Below, one piece after another: positions 18,005 to 27,506 of a stretch of 64,000 nucleotides of DNA. The notes under the pieces were generated by a model. That model was given only the letters and a program-made list of their open reading frames with translations. It did no database searches and was not told where the DNA came from. The position numbers and the translations under genes are program-made. Origin of the DNA: SSF14 sp037045585 (GTDB taxonomy: Bacteria > Actinomycetota > Acidimicrobiia > Acidimicrobiales > Microtrichaceae); the NCBI GenBank assembly GCA_037045585.1, contig JBAOIR010000021.1, forward strand, positions 62,001-126,000. The letters run 5' to 3'. Position 1 is the stretch's first letter, and each line of letters begins with the position of its first letter.

Positions 18005-18487
18005 CTAGTCGGCACCCCGCGCGGACGCCAACGGCACGGACGCGGCCGCGACCCCGTGGGCCACGAAGGTCGAGGCGAGGGTGGCGAACGCGTCGAAGCC
18101 GCAGAACCTCCGGACGAGCGCGAGCTCGGTCGCGACGAAGTCGGCGCCGTGGGGTTCGCGATCGGGCGAGACCAGGTGCGACAGCTCGTGGAGGACGGTG
18201 AGGGCGTTCCAACTGCCGTCACGGATGAGGATGGTCGCCCGGTCGGGAAGCGCGACCGACGCCCGGGCGGAGCGGCTCCGTCGGTCGAGGACGACGTCGA
18301 GCGGCGCGTCGGGGAAGAGGTCGAGGTAGGCGGGATCGGCGAGGATGGCTTCGACGAAGGCCTCGACGTCGGTCCATCGGCGGAGCCGCCGGCCGATGTC
18401 GTCGAGCACCGAGTCCTCCGCGGCGTAGACGAGATGGCGCTGGGGGTCGTTCGTATCGATCCGCTCGTCGCGGGCATTCGGGGCCAC
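18005..18487 (-). CDS. Putative metallohydrolase, TIGR04338 type
   Basis: A 160-residue protein started at GTG 18487. It contains the zinc-hydrolase signature HELSH (in LTVLHELSHLVSPD) with a downstream His-Gly-Ala-Asp segment that could give the third ligand. Actinobacterial proteins of this type occur next to DUF2786 genes, as here. It has no signal peptide, so any peptidase activity would be cytoplasmic. Substrate unknown. Confidence 0.72.
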   Translation of the reverse strand: MAPNARDERIDTNDPQRHLVYAAEDSVLDDIGRRLRRWTDVEAFVEAILADPAYLDLFPDAPLDVVLDRRSRSARASVALPDRATILIRDGSWNALTVLHELSHLVSPDREPHGADFVATELALVRRFCGFDAFATLASTFVAHGVAAASVPLASARGAD

Positions 18488-18500
18488 GTCGGCGGAGCCT

Positions 18501-19265
18501 TCAGTTGCCCTGTCCCAGCGCCTGGCGATGGCCGATGCGGCGGGCGCCGAGATCGGCCGTCCGGCCTGCTGACGTGCCGGCGCGGCGGCCGGATTCCGAC
18601 GTTCCCGAGCTGACCCGGGATGTGCGGATGCGGGGGTAGCGCTGGCGGAACTCGTCGTCGACAGCGGCAGAGCGGTCGCGGAGGACGACGGCGGCAGACT
18701 GCTCGCCGGCCTCGGGGTGGCGTTCGCGATCGGTCTCGGCCGTCGCTCGGGCCCGGTCGGCGCGGAGCCGTTCGGTGATGGTGGCGGTGAACCCCATGAT
18801 GAAACTGCGGCGCCACGCCGCGACCTGCGACGCGGGGCGCCCAGCGGGGCCGGGCAGCGGGGCGGTCATGGCCGACGTGAGTTGGAGGAACAGGCTTGTG
18901 ACCAGGGTCTCGACGAGCGACAGATCGGACGCGAACCCGATGACGGACATGTGCTCGGTCGCGCCGTCGTCGGCTCGGCCGAGGCGGAGCGCCTGGCACC
19001 CGTAGGCGTTGGCGACGGCATTGACGAGCACGGCCTTCTGCGCGGTGAACGGACGATGGAGGACCAGGCGAATCTCGGTGGGCGTACCCGAGGTGTCGCG
19101 AGAACCCGCCCACAGCATCGCCTCGTCGACCGCGTACCGCGCCATGAGTTCGGACGCCTTGGCGGTGAAGGCTTCGGCCTCGGCCGCGAACGTCGTGGCC
19201 TCGGCTTTGGCCAGCAGCGCCCGGATGGTGGCCAGGCGACCGTCGGTGTCAGTGGGAGGTGGCAT
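18501..19265 (-). CDS. DUF2786 protein
   Basis: A 254-residue protein starting at ATG 19265 (MPPPTDTDGRLATIRALLAKAE). The N-terminal helical AKAEATTFAAEAEAFTAKA with MARYAVDEAML is the DUF2786 signature. The C-terminal 80 residues are Arg-rich and of low complexity. It is first in the operon with TIGR04338 and the phosphoribosyltransferase. Function unknown. Confidence 0.75.
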   Translation of the reverse strand: MPPPTDTDGRLATIRALLAKAEATTFAAEAEAFTAKASELMARYAVDEAMLWAGSRDTSGTPTEIRLVLHRPFTAQKAVLVNAVANAYGCQALRLGRADDGATEHMSVIGFASDLSLVETLVTSLFLQLTSAMTAPLPGPAGRPASQVAAWRRSFIMGFTATITERLRADRARATAETDRERHPEAGEQSAAVVLRDRSAAVDDEFRQRYPRIRTSRVSSGTSESGRRAGTSAGRTADLGARRIGHRQALGQGN

Positions 19266-19307
19266 CGCCCCAGTCTGGCCGACCGCACTGACACTGAATC
19301 GAGGTCC

Positions 19308-19511
19308 GCAACCGTCACGTGGGAGATCGACGAGGAGACCGATTCGCTGTGCTCCCTCACCGTGACCCACGATGTGACCGGCGCACCGTTCCACGGCGCC
19401 GCAACGTCGGGCGTTGCCCACGGCAAGCTCAACGAGGGCGGCGGCGGTTGGCCGTTCGTTCTCAGCGACCTCGAGTCTCTGCTCGAGACCGGCGCGACCT
19501 TCGAGTTCTGA
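19308..19511 (+). pseudogene. C-terminal remnant of an SRPBCC/AHSA1-family protein
   Basis: About 66 codons resemble the end of an SRPBCC (AHSA1) protein: VTWEIDEETDSLCSLTVTHD, then a GGGGWPFVLSDLESLLETG helix. No start codon or N-terminal half is present; immediately upstream is the promoter side of the DUF2786 gene. A 5' deletion of a once larger gene is the likely explanation. Expression from the TTG/CTG codons nearby cannot be excluded. Confidence 0.5.
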
Positions 19512-19597
19512 GGAACCTCACCGATCAGTTCTCGACCTCGGCGTCGTCGTAGACACGACGATCGACGCCGTCACCCCCATCCAAGGAGTCACGCCAC

Positions 19598-20569
19598 ATG
19601 TCAGCCATCATCGAGGCCCGCGGCCTCACGAAGTCGTTCGGGGACACCCACGCCCTGGCCGGCCTCGACCTCACCGCCGAGGCCGGGCGCGTCACCGCAT
19701 TGCTCGGGCCCAACGGCGCTGGGAAGACCACGTTCATCAGCGCCGTCAGCACACTCCTCCGGCCCGACTCGGGCGAGCTCCGGGTCGCCGGGATCGACGT
19801 GCTGGCCGAACCCAAGAAGGTGCGTCAGGTCATCGGTCTCGCGGGGCAGTACGCCTCGGTCGAGCCGGCGATGACGGGCATCGAGAACCTCGAGATGGTC
19901 GCCCGCCTGTTCGGCCTCGACCGGGTCAACGCCAAGCGCGCTGCCGGCGAGGTGCTCGAGCGCATCGGCCTCACCGAGGCCGGCACGCGCGTGGTCCGCG
20001 ACTACTCCGGCGGCATGCGCCGCCGGCTCGACCTCGGCGCCAGCCTGGTCGGGCGCCCGCGACTCCTGCTGCTCGACGAGCCCACGACCGGTCTCGACCC
20101 GCGCAGCCGGAGCGAGCTGTGGGACGCCATCCGCGACCTCGTCAGCGACGGTACCGACGTGCTGCTCACCACCCAGTACCTCGAAGAGGCCGATCAGCTC
20201 GCTCGCGATGTCGTGATCGTCGACCACGGACGAGTCATCGCGTCGGGGACCCCCGATGAGCTGAAGGACCAGGCGGGCCGCGACGTCATCGAGGTGCGCC
20301 CCCGCTCGGCCGGCGACCTCGCCGCCGTCGCCGAGATCCTGGCGTCGGTCGCCGCCGAGGAGCCGCGCAGCGACGACGACAGTCATCGGATCACGGCGAC
20401 CGTCGACGGCGGTGCCGGCGACCTCGCCACCGTGGTGCGCCTGCTCGACGAGCGGGGCCTGCAGGTCGACGACATCGGCCTCCGTCGTCCGACCCTCGAC
20501 GAGGTGTTCCTCACCTTGACCGGCCAACCCATCGACCCGAGCGACGGCCCGGCCGCCGACGCCGCCTGA
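19598..20569 (+). CDS. ABC transporter ATPase, DrrA type
   Basis: A 323-residue ABC ATPase. Walker A GPNGAGKTT (37-45), signature YSGGMRRRL, Walker B LLLLDEPTTGLDPR and the switch His region TQYLEEADQLA are intact. The C-terminal extension after residue 220 is the form seen in daunorubicin-resistance DrrA exporters. The permease follows 12 bp later, so they form a transport unit. The exported substrate may be a lipid or drug; the genes do not say. Confidence 0.9.
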   Translation: MSAIIEARGLTKSFGDTHALAGLDLTAEAGRVTALLGPNGAGKTTFISAVSTLLRPDSGELRVAGIDVLAEPKKVRQVIGLAGQYASVEPAMTGIENLEMVARLFGLDRVNAKRAAGEVLERIGLTEAGTRVVRDYSGGMRRRLDLGASLVGRPRLLLLDEPTTGLDPRSRSELWDAIRDLVSDGTDVLLTTQYLEEADQLARDVVIVDHGRVIASGTPDELKDQAGRDVIEVRPRSAGDLAAVAEILASVAAEEPRSDDDSHRITATVDGGAGDLATVVRLLDERGLQVDDIGLRRPTLDEVFLTLTGQPIDPSDGPAADAA

Positions 20570-20581
20570 ACGGAGACCACC

Positions 20582-21451
20582 ATGACCGCAGCCAGCACCA
20601 CGATCGACACGCCGGCGGGCGCCGTCACCGCGACCCGCGGTTCGCACGACGCGCACCCGGCCGGGGCCAATTACCTGACCACCGCCCTCACGACCGGGCG
20701 TCGCAGCATCCTGCAGTTCTTCCGCACTCCGCAGCTCCTGATGCAAGGGACGATCCAGGGTCCGTTGTTCCTGCTCATGTTCCGCTACGTGTTCGGCGGA
20801 GCGATCAGGACCGGCGGTGCCCTGACCTACGTGAACTGGATGGTTCCCGGGTTCCTCACCACCGTCATTCTCTGGACCGGCATGGGCGGGGCGGCTGGCG
20901 TGGCCGAGGATTCCTCATCGGGCGTCTACGACCGGCTCCGTTCGTTGCCCATCCCGCGGAGCGCTGTGATGATGGGGCGGTCGTTCGCCGACGTCACCCT
21001 CGTCGCGTGGGGTGTTCTGGTCACCGGGGCCGTCGGGTTCGCCGTGGGCTTTCGGGTCGAGGGCAGCATCGGCGGCTTCCTCCTCGGGCTCGTCCTCATC
21101 CTGGTGTCCGGCTACGCGTTCTCCTGGGTCTTCATCACGATGGGTCTCGTGTCGGGCAACGCCCAGGCCGCACAAGGCCTGTCGATGCTGGTGATCCCCT
21201 TCTCGTTCGTGTCGAGCGCCAACGTGCCGGTCCAGTCGATGCCGGGCTGGATGCAGCCGTTCGCCGCCAATCAGCCGGTCAGCGTCGTCATCAACGCCGT
21301 GCGGTGCCTGATGCAGGGCGGTCCCGAGGTCGTCGGCGGAGGCATCGGGCACTCGACGGCCTACTGGGTCGTCCTGAGCCTCATCTGGTCGGCCGCCATC
21401 CTGGTCGTCTTCTCGTTCCTCGCGACTCGCCGTTTCTCGCGGACCATCTGA
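20582..21451 (+). CDS. ABC-2 type permease, DrrB type
   Basis: A 289-residue integral membrane protein with about six helices. FRTPQLLMQGTIQGPLF and the MVPGFLTTVILWTG segment, with VYDRLRSLPIPRSAVM in the cytoplasmic loop, fit DrrB-like ABC-2 permeases. It pairs with the ATPase immediately upstream. The N-terminal 35 residues are Thr/Ala-rich and cytoplasmic. Confidence 0.88.
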   Translation: MTAASTTIDTPAGAVTATRGSHDAHPAGANYLTTALTTGRRSILQFFRTPQLLMQGTIQGPLFLLMFRYVFGGAIRTGGALTYVNWMVPGFLTTVILWTGMGGAAGVAEDSSSGVYDRLRSLPIPRSAVMMGRSFADVTLVAWGVLVTGAVGFAVGFRVEGSIGGFLLGLVLILVSGYAFSWVFITMGLVSGNAQAAQGLSMLVIPFSFVSSANVPVQSMPGWMQPFAANQPVSVVINAVRCLMQGGPEVVGGGIGHSTAYWVVLSLIWSAAILVVFSFLATRRFSRTI

Positions 21452-21476
21452 CGGACGGCCGCGGTAGCGTCGCCGG

Positions 21477-22178
21477 ATGCCCCGAACGAACGGCTCCGGC
21501 GACGCCTCCAGGTCTCGCGTGTCCAAGGTGTGGAAGGGCCTGGGGCTCGCCGCCATCGTCCTGGTGCTGATCAACCTCGTCGGGTTCGATCCGATCGGCA
21601 GCCTCCGCGACAAGTTGTTCGGGGTCGACCAACGCCCTGAGGCCGCTGCCACCACGTTGCTGACCATCCGCCGGACCACCGAGCTGCGTGCTGCGACCGG
21701 CGAGTTCAGCGTGCCGGTCTACTTCGGCACCGAGCAGGACGGCGTCGTCCACGAGGTCCTTCCCGATGCGTTCGACGGCAACTCCGGCGTGGCGATCTAC
21801 CAGGGGAGCGTCGACGCGTTCGTCGATCTGAAGGGCTTGACCACCGACGACCTCGAGATCAACCGCACGGACAAGTCGATCGTGATCACCGTGCCGGAGC
21901 CCAAGCTCTCCGAGCCGAACATCGACGAGTCGAAGTCGAAGGTGATCACCCAGGACCGCGGCCTGATGACGCGCCTCGGCGAGCTGTTCGACGACGCGCC
22001 GCTCAAGGGCCGCGACGAACTCGACGACGTCGCCGTGGAGGAGCTCGTGAAGGCGGCGGACGAGAGTGAACTGCGGAGCACGGCCGAGGAGAACACCCGC
22101 GACTTCCTCACGGCCCTCGCCAACCGATTGGGATACGAGGACGTCGAGGTGCGGTTCCGTCCGGCAGCGGCGCCCTGA
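21477..22178 (+). CDS. DUF4230 membrane-anchored protein
   Basis: A 233-residue protein with one N-terminal membrane helix (about 21-37) and an extracytoplasmic domain including TTLLTIRRTTELRAATGEF and VITVPEPKLSEPNID, the DUF4230 layout. It starts 25 bp after the permease stop, so it may be co-transcribed. Function unknown. Confidence 0.75.
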   Translation: MPRTNGSGDASRSRVSKVWKGLGLAAIVLVLINLVGFDPIGSLRDKLFGVDQRPEAAATTLLTIRRTTELRAATGEFSVPVYFGTEQDGVVHEVLPDAFDGNSGVAIYQGSVDAFVDLKGLTTDDLEINRTDKSIVITVPEPKLSEPNIDESKSKVITQDRGLMTRLGELFDDAPLKGRDELDDVAVEELVKAADESELRSTAEENTRDFLTALANRLGYEDVEVRFRPAAAP

Positions 22179-22187
22179 GTCGAAGCG

Positions 22188-23723
22188 CTAGCTCGGCGAC
22201 AGCACCACGTGGTAGTCGCCGGTGGCGGTGGCGCTGACGACGAACCCGCCGGCGACTGCAGCGATGTCGATGTCGCTGATTCCCTCACCGGCGACGGTGG
22301 GCTGCCGGTCGGCGACACCGGGTGACCAGATCTCGATCGTGCCGGGTGTCGGCGTCGATGCCCGGTAGTCGAGGGCGCCGTCGCAGGAAGCGTCGAGCGA
22401 CGTGATGACGCCGGCCGTGGCCCGTGGGTACGGACGCCACAGACACTTCCAACGCGGGTTCACGCCGCCGTTGACGTCGCCCGGACAGCGGTTGGTCTGG
22501 AGGTGGATCTGCACCGGGTCGGAGGTCCCGCCGGGCCGGCCCACCGAGTGGGGGTCGCCGCACGCCTGGCGCCACTGCCACCAGGCGTCGCCGGCGGTCA
22601 CCAACGCGTCCTCCTTGGCGGCGTACCGTTCGAGCTTCGCGCCCGCCGCGTCGGTGTCCTCGAAGAATCCGTACTCGCCCACCCACAACGCGGTCCGGTA
22701 GCCGGCGGCGAGGCTGGCGAGGTAGTCGAACAGGCCCTCGATCGGGATCGCTCCGATCGACTCCCCGTAGTGGTGGGGAGCGAACACGATGTTGTCGTCG
22801 GCGGTGAAGTCGTTCGGAACGGGTTGACCGGCGACGGTGAACTCGAAGAACACGATCCGATCCACACCGAGCGGTTCCTCGGCGGCGCGGATCGCGGTGA
22901 TCGCCTGGTCGTAGAAGCGGCCGAGCTGGTCGGTCGCCGGGGATGCGCCGCTCCCGACGTTGGGTTCGTTCAGCAGGTCGTACCCGGCGATCGAAGGACG
23001 GTTGCCGAGGCCACCGACGACGAACGCCCACGTCCGCACGAGCTCGTCCATGATGCCGTCGCGGTTGGCGTAGAACGAGTCCCACACGTTGATGACGGCT
23101 CGGGAGCTCTCCCGCGAGCCGAACGTGCAGGTCGACGCGCCGTCGGTGAGGGTGGCCCACTCGGGAGCGCCGTCCCAACCGATGGCCGGGTCGCCGCCGT
23201 CGGGGCAGGTCTCGCCGGCGGGTGAGGCGATGTACTTGCCCCAGGCGTCCTGGTGCATGTCGACGACGCTGTAGATGCCGTGGGCGGCGGCGGCATCGAT
23301 CGCGTCGGCGACGGTGGCGAGGTACTCCTCGTCGAAGGTGCCGCGTTCCGGTTCGAGCTTCGACCAACTGACGAGCAGTCGCACGACGTTGAACCCGTGC
23401 GCCGCCATGTCCGCCCAGTCGGCGTCGGTCACGGGCACGACGGGTACCGCGTCGGGGTCACCTTGGTAGTAGTCGCCGAGCGAGTTCACGTTGGCGCCGC
23501 GCAGGATGACCTGCCGGTCCTGGTCGTCGACGATGCGTGGTTGGTCACCGCGGATGGCGCGGAGGGCCGGCAACTCCGGTGGCGCCGGCACGCTGGTGGT
23601 CGTGGACTCGGCGCGGGTCGAGGTGGGGCCGTCGTTCGCAGCGTCGTCGGTCGAGCTGCAGCCGGCGACGACGAGTGCCCCGACGAGGATCGTGGCGAGC
23701 AGCGAGCGGTTCATCCGATGCAT
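22188..23723 (-). CDS. Secreted GH5-family glycosidase (endoglycoceramidase-like), lipoprotein
   Basis: A 511-residue exported enzyme. The lipoprotein signal ends in ALVVAGC (Cys22), followed by a Ser/Thr linker. The (beta/alpha)8 domain shows RGANVNSLGDYYQ, NVVRLLVSWSKLEP, VVDMHQDAWGKY, the acid/base Glu in DLLNEPNVG and the nucleophile Glu in WVGEYGFF. This pattern fits the GH5 endoglycoceramidase/cellulase group, which cleaves glycolipid or polysaccharide links outside the cell. ATG 23723 overlaps the upstream SDR stop (ATGA), so the start is well supported and the two are co-transcribed. Confidence 0.82.
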   Translation of the reverse strand: MHRMNRSLLATILVGALVVAGCSSTDDAANDGPTSTRAESTTTSVPAPPELPALRAIRGDQPRIVDDQDRQVILRGANVNSLGDYYQGDPDAVPVVPVTDADWADMAAHGFNVVRLLVSWSKLEPERGTFDEEYLATVADAIDAAAAHGIYSVVDMHQDAWGKYIASPAGETCPDGGDPAIGWDGAPEWATLTDGASTCTFGSRESSRAVINVWDSFYANRDGIMDELVRTWAFVVGGLGNRPSIAGYDLLNEPNVGSGASPATDQLGRFYDQAITAIRAAEEPLGVDRIVFFEFTVAGQPVPNDFTADDNIVFAPHHYGESIGAIPIEGLFDYLASLAAGYRTALWVGEYGFFEDTDAAGAKLERYAAKEDALVTAGDAWWQWRQACGDPHSVGRPGGTSDPVQIHLQTNRCPGDVNGGVNPRWKCLWRPYPRATAGVITSLDASCDGALDYRASTPTPGTIEIWSPGVADRQPTVAGEGISDIDIAAVAGGFVVSATATGDYHVVLSPS

Positions 23724-24493
23724 CACTTCGTCCCCTTCATGCCGGCGGTGTCGATTGCTCGTTGGATCCGGGAGCTGAGTGCCGGGGCCACGGTTGCCAG
23801 GGTTGCCGACAAGCGCAGCTCGAGCGGCGCGACGAAGACCTCGCCCTTGTCGCCCTCGATGGCACCGATGACGCCGCGGGCGACGTCGGCGGGTGACTTG
23901 GTGCGGACTCCCTTGGGGAGGTCGATTCCCGATTCGGCGAACATCCCCGCGTCGCGGATGAACCCCGGCTCGACGATGCTCACGCCGATGGCGGTGCCGT
24001 GGAGATCTTCCCGCAGCGACAATGCGAACCCGCGGAGACCGAACTTGGTCGCGTTGTACAGCCGGGTGGTCGGAGTGGCCGCGAGCCCCGACAGCGATCC
24101 GACGAACACGATGTGCGCCGGCGAGCCGCTCTGCAGCTTTCGTTGCGCGAAGGCCGTGGCGAGGTGCATCGGCGATCGGAGGTTGACGTCGATCACGCGG
24201 TCGATGTTGTCGGGCGTTTCGTCGGGGAGGAGGACGTCGGCGCCGGTTCCGGCGTTTGCCACGAGGATGTCGATGTCGCCAGACCGCGCTGCGAGCGACT
24301 CGACGTCGCCGCGGTTGCAGAGGTCGGCGACGATGACCTCTGCTCCGGTCGCGAGGGACAGGTCGTCGAGCTGAGCGACGTTGCGTGCGGTGATGACGAG
24401 GTTGGCACCCGCCGCGGCCATCGAACGGCCGATCGCCTGTCCGAGCCCGCCGCTCGCCCCCGTCAACAGGACCGTCTTCCCTGAGATCTGCAT
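23723..24493 (-). CDS. Short-chain dehydrogenase/reductase
   Basis: A 256-residue SDR starting at ATG 24493. It has the cofactor motif TGASGGLG, NAGTG, an active-site Ser (FVGSLSGL) and the catalytic YNATK. The C-terminal LSATLATVAPALSSRIQR resembles SDRs that act on lipids. Translation is coupled to the GH5 gene that follows. Divergent from an alpha/beta hydrolase. Confidence 0.83.
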   Translation of the reverse strand: MQISGKTVLLTGASGGLGQAIGRSMAAAGANLVITARNVAQLDDLSLATGAEVIVADLCNRGDVESLAARSGDIDILVANAGTGADVLLPDETPDNIDRVIDVNLRSPMHLATAFAQRKLQSGSPAHIVFVGSLSGLAATPTTRLYNATKFGLRGFALSLREDLHGTAIGVSIVEPGFIRDAGMFAESGIDLPKGVRTKSPADVARGVIGAIEGDKGEVFVAPLELRLSATLATVAPALSSRIQRAIDTAGMKGTK

Positions 24494-24515
24494 CGCGGCA
24501 CGGTAGCGTCCGATC

Positions 24516-25346
24516 GTGCCCGAGACCCGTTTCGTCGTCGTGTCGTCGATGCGACTGCGGATCCTCGACACGGGCGCGCCCACCGATCCCTCCGGCCTCC
24601 CGCTCCTGCTCATCCCGGGTCATACGGCGCGCATCGACGGCTTCGCCGACCTGCTGGCGGCGCTCGACGGGAGTCGTCGTGTGGTGATCGTGGACCTGCC
24701 GGGCTGCGGCGAGTCCGACCGGCCCGATCGCCGGTACGACCTCACGTTCTACGAAGACACGCTGATCGGGGTGCTCGACGAGTTGGGGATCGATCGGGCG
24801 GTGCCCGTGGGTGGCAGCCTCGGAGGCAACCTGGTGCTGCGCCTGGGCCACCGCCTCCCCCGGCGGTTCCCCGAGCTGGTGCTGTGGGCGCCCGGCGGTG
24901 CGTGGCGGGCGCGGCCGCGGTTCGGGCGGTTCGTGTCGCGTCTCGGGCGCTGGGCCTTCTGGCCGAGTGTCAGGGTGCAGTCGCGCTTCTGGTACGACCG
25001 TTCATTCCCCGGGCGCGAGCGGGCCCTGGCCGAGACGTTCGCGTACTACCGCGCCGTGATGGGACCGGGGTTCGTGCGGATGTACTGGGGCATCGCCGGG
25101 GACCAGCTCGCCCACAGCCTGTTCGACATCGCGCCGGCGATCACACAGCGAACGTTGTTGATGTGGGGCGACCACGACAACGGTGCCGGCATGGGTGCGG
25201 GCGTGGCCCGTCTGCACGGGCTGTTGCCGAACAGCGAGTTGGTGGTCTTCCCGGGTGCTCGGCATTCGATCGAGACGGAGATCCCCAGGGAGGTCGCGTC
25301 GACGATCGATCGCTTCCTCGCCGAATCGCCCTTGACCTCGAGGTGA
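24516..25346 (+). CDS. Alpha/beta-fold hydrolase
   Basis: A 276-residue hydrolase starting at GTG 24516. The oxyanion segment LLIPGHTARIDGF, the nucleophile elbow GGSLGGN (Ser), the acid in LLMWGDHDNG and the base in PGARHSIE form a complete triad. The family covers esterases, lipases and haloalkane-type enzymes, so the substrate stays open. Confidence 0.82.
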   Translation: MPETRFVVVSSMRLRILDTGAPTDPSGLPLLLIPGHTARIDGFADLLAALDGSRRVVIVDLPGCGESDRPDRRYDLTFYEDTLIGVLDELGIDRAVPVGGSLGGNLVLRLGHRLPRRFPELVLWAPGGAWRARPRFGRFVSRLGRWAFWPSVRVQSRFWYDRSFPGRERALAETFAYYRAVMGPGFVRMYWGIAGDQLAHSLFDIAPAITQRTLLMWGDHDNGAGMGAGVARLHGLLPNSELVVFPGARHSIETEIPREVASTIDRFLAESPLTSR

Positions 25347-25409
25347 CTCGAGGTTCTCCCGGCCGACTCGCTTCCCTCGGATGACCGGCTGTCAGGGGCA
25401 TCGGTCAGG

Positions 25410-27488
25410 ATGGTCGGTATGGACCCCATCGCCGAACGTGCCAGCGAACTGCTCCGAGAGCTGGCCGGGCCGCAGGCAGAGCTTCGCCCAGCCCAGCTCG
25501 AGGCGATCGAAGCCGTCGTCCGTGACCGTCGTCGGGCCCTGGTGGTGCAGCGCACCGGTTTCGGGAAGTCGGCGGTGTACTTCATCGCCACGCGGCTGCT
25601 CCGTGACGCCGGTGCCGGCCCCACGTTGGTGGTCTCACCGCTACTCGCGCTGATGCGCGACCAGGTTGCTGCGGCCGAACGAATGGGGGTCCGTTCGGCG
25701 ACCATCAACTCCACCAACCCCGACGACTGGTTCGACATCGAGCAGCGTCTGGCGGCGGGTGAGCTCGACCTGCTGTGCATCAGCCCCGAGCGCCTCAACC
25801 ACTTCCGGTTCGCCCGCGAGGTCCTGCCGCGTCTCGCGGCCGGGCTCGGCCTGCTCGTCATCGACGAGGCCCACTGCATCTCCGACTGGGGTCACGACTT
25901 CCGGCCCGACTACCGGCGCATTCGTGACGCCATCGCCAACCTCGAGCCGACCACCCCGGTCATCGCCACGACCGCCACGGCCAACCGTCGTGTGTCGCTC
26001 GACGTGGCCGAGCAACTGGGCGACGACGTGCTGGTGCTGCGCGGCACCCTCGATCGCGAGTCGCTCTCGCTCGGTGTCGCTGCGCTCCCGTCACCCGCCG
26101 AGCGCTTGGCGTGGCTGGCGCAACGCGTCGCCGAGGTCGAGGGCACGGGCATCGTGTACTGCCTCACTGTCGAGCAGACCGAGCAGGTCGCGGCCTTCCT
26201 CCGGTCGCAGGGCATCGACGCTGCCTCCTACTCGGGGCAGACCCCCGCCGATCAGAGGATCCCGCTCGAGCAGGCCTTCAAGGCCAACGAGATCAAGGTG
26301 CTGGTCGCGACCAGCGCGCTGGGCATGGGCGTCGACAAGGCCGACGTCACCTTCGTGTATCACCTCGGCGCGCCGCCGTCGCCCATCGCCTACTACCAGC
26401 AGGTGGGCCGAGCGGGTCGGTCGGTTCCCCGCGCCGAGGCCTGGTTGCTCCCCGGCCCGGAGGATCGGGCGATCTGGGACTACTTCACGTCGGTCGGCCT
26501 GCCTCCCGAGCACCTGGTGACCCGCGTGCTCGGCGAGTTGAGCGAGGTGCCGATCAGCGTGCCGACGCTCGAGCGTCTGGTCGATCTGCGACGTACCCGG
26601 CTGGAGGCGCTGCTGAAGATCCTCGACGTCGACGGGGCGGTGCAACGCGTGGCCGAGGGGTGGATCCGAACCGCACTTCCGTGGTCGTACGACCGTGAGC
26701 GGGTCGAGCGGGTCCAGGAGGCCCGCCGGCATGAGGCCGAGGAGATGCTGCGGTACGGGCAGTCGCCGTCGTGTCTGATGCGGTTGTTGCGCTCGTCGCT
26801 CGACGACGACGGCGCCGTCGAGTGCGGCCGGTGTGCCGTGTGCACCGGCCTCGGGGATCCGGTCACCCTCGACCCGGCGGTGGTGCGCGCCGCCGTCGAG
26901 TTCCTGCGCGGTGTCGACGTGGTCATCGAGCCTCGTCGCCAATGGGCCCGCGGCGGGGCCGGCGATCTCCCGAAGGGCAACATCGCCGCCGATGGTCGTG
27001 CCGAGGAAGGGCGTGCACTGTGTCGGGTGGGCGATGCCGGCTGGTGGCCGGTCGTTCAGCGCTGCGAACAGGCCGCGCAGGCCGACGACGAGCTGATCGC
27101 GGGGGTGTTTGCGGCACTCAAGCGGTGGCCGTGGGTTCAGCGTCCTACCTGGGTGACGTGGATGCCGGGCGAGGGCGCGGGGATCGCGGCCGACGTTGCG
27201 GCTCGGGTCGGCGCAGCCGGCAAGCTTCCCGTGCACGCAACGCTTGCGCTCGCCCCCGGCGACGGTGCCGGCGGCGCCAATTCGTCGTTCCGGCTCGCCG
27301 AGGTCTGGCGTCGGGTCGAGCTGGCCGGCCCGGTCCCGCCCGTTGCCGGCCCGGTCCCGCCCGTTGCCGGTCCGGTACTGCTGGTCCTCGATAGGTGCGA
27401 CAGCCGCTGGACCTCCACCGTGGCGGCCCACCGCCTGCTCAGCGCGGGTGCCGGCCCGGTGCTGCCGTTTGCCCTGGCGCGGGTATGA
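25410..27488 (+). CDS. recQ: RecQ-family ATP-dependent DNA helicase
   Basis: A 692-residue DNA helicase. Walker A-like QRTGFGKSA (48-56), DEAH box VIDEAHCISDWGHDFRPDY, motif III VIATTATAN, motif VI HLGAPPSPIAYYQQVGRAGR, and a Zn-binding-type Cys pair CGRCAVCTG are present. A C-terminal region of about 190 residues after the Cys cluster is not standard RecQ and contains the tandem Pro repeat described separately. Actinobacterial RecQ proteins often carry such tails. The start MVGMDPIAER could equally be the second Met. Confidence 0.85.
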   Translation: MVGMDPIAERASELLRELAGPQAELRPAQLEAIEAVVRDRRRALVVQRTGFGKSAVYFIATRLLRDAGAGPTLVVSPLLALMRDQVAAAERMGVRSATINSTNPDDWFDIEQRLAAGELDLLCISPERLNHFRFAREVLPRLAAGLGLLVIDEAHCISDWGHDFRPDYRRIRDAIANLEPTTPVIATTATANRRVSLDVAEQLGDDVLVLRGTLDRESLSLGVAALPSPAERLAWLAQRVAEVEGTGIVYCLTVEQTEQVAAFLRSQGIDAASYSGQTPADQRIPLEQAFKANEIKVLVATSALGMGVDKADVTFVYHLGAPPSPIAYYQQVGRAGRSVPRAEAWLLPGPEDRAIWDYFTSVGLPPEHLVTRVLGELSEVPISVPTLERLVDLRRTRLEALLKILDVDGAVQRVAEGWIRTALPWSYDRERVERVQEARRHEAEEMLRYGQSPSCLMRLLRSSLDDDGAVECGRCAVCTGLGDPVTLDPAVVRAAVEFLRGVDVVIEPRRQWARGGAGDLPKGNIAADGRAEEGRALCRVGDAGWWPVVQRCEQAAQADDELIAGVFAALKRWPWVQRPTWVTWMPGEGAGIAADVAARVGAAGKLPVHATLALAPGDGAGGANSSFRLAEVWRRVELAGPVPPVAGPVPPVAGPVLLVLDRCDSRWTSTVAAHRLLSAGAGPVLPFALARV
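27327..27376 (+). repeat. 21-bp tandem repeat in the recQ 3' end
   Basis: Two exact copies of a 21-bp unit (27327-27347 and 27348-27368), beginning GGCCCGGTCCCG, and a partial third encode a Gly-Pro-Val-Pro-Pro-Val-Ala heptapeptide repeat. Copy number may vary between strains; the repeat sits in a linker near the C-terminus. Confidence 0.8.
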
Positions 27489-27506
27489 GGCCTGGTGCCC
27501 TGCACC

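Noticed and set aside
17119..19113. A long minus-strand frame covering several genes
   Set aside because: It runs through three well-supported genes in another frame and is low complexity (Ser/Pro/Arg-rich).
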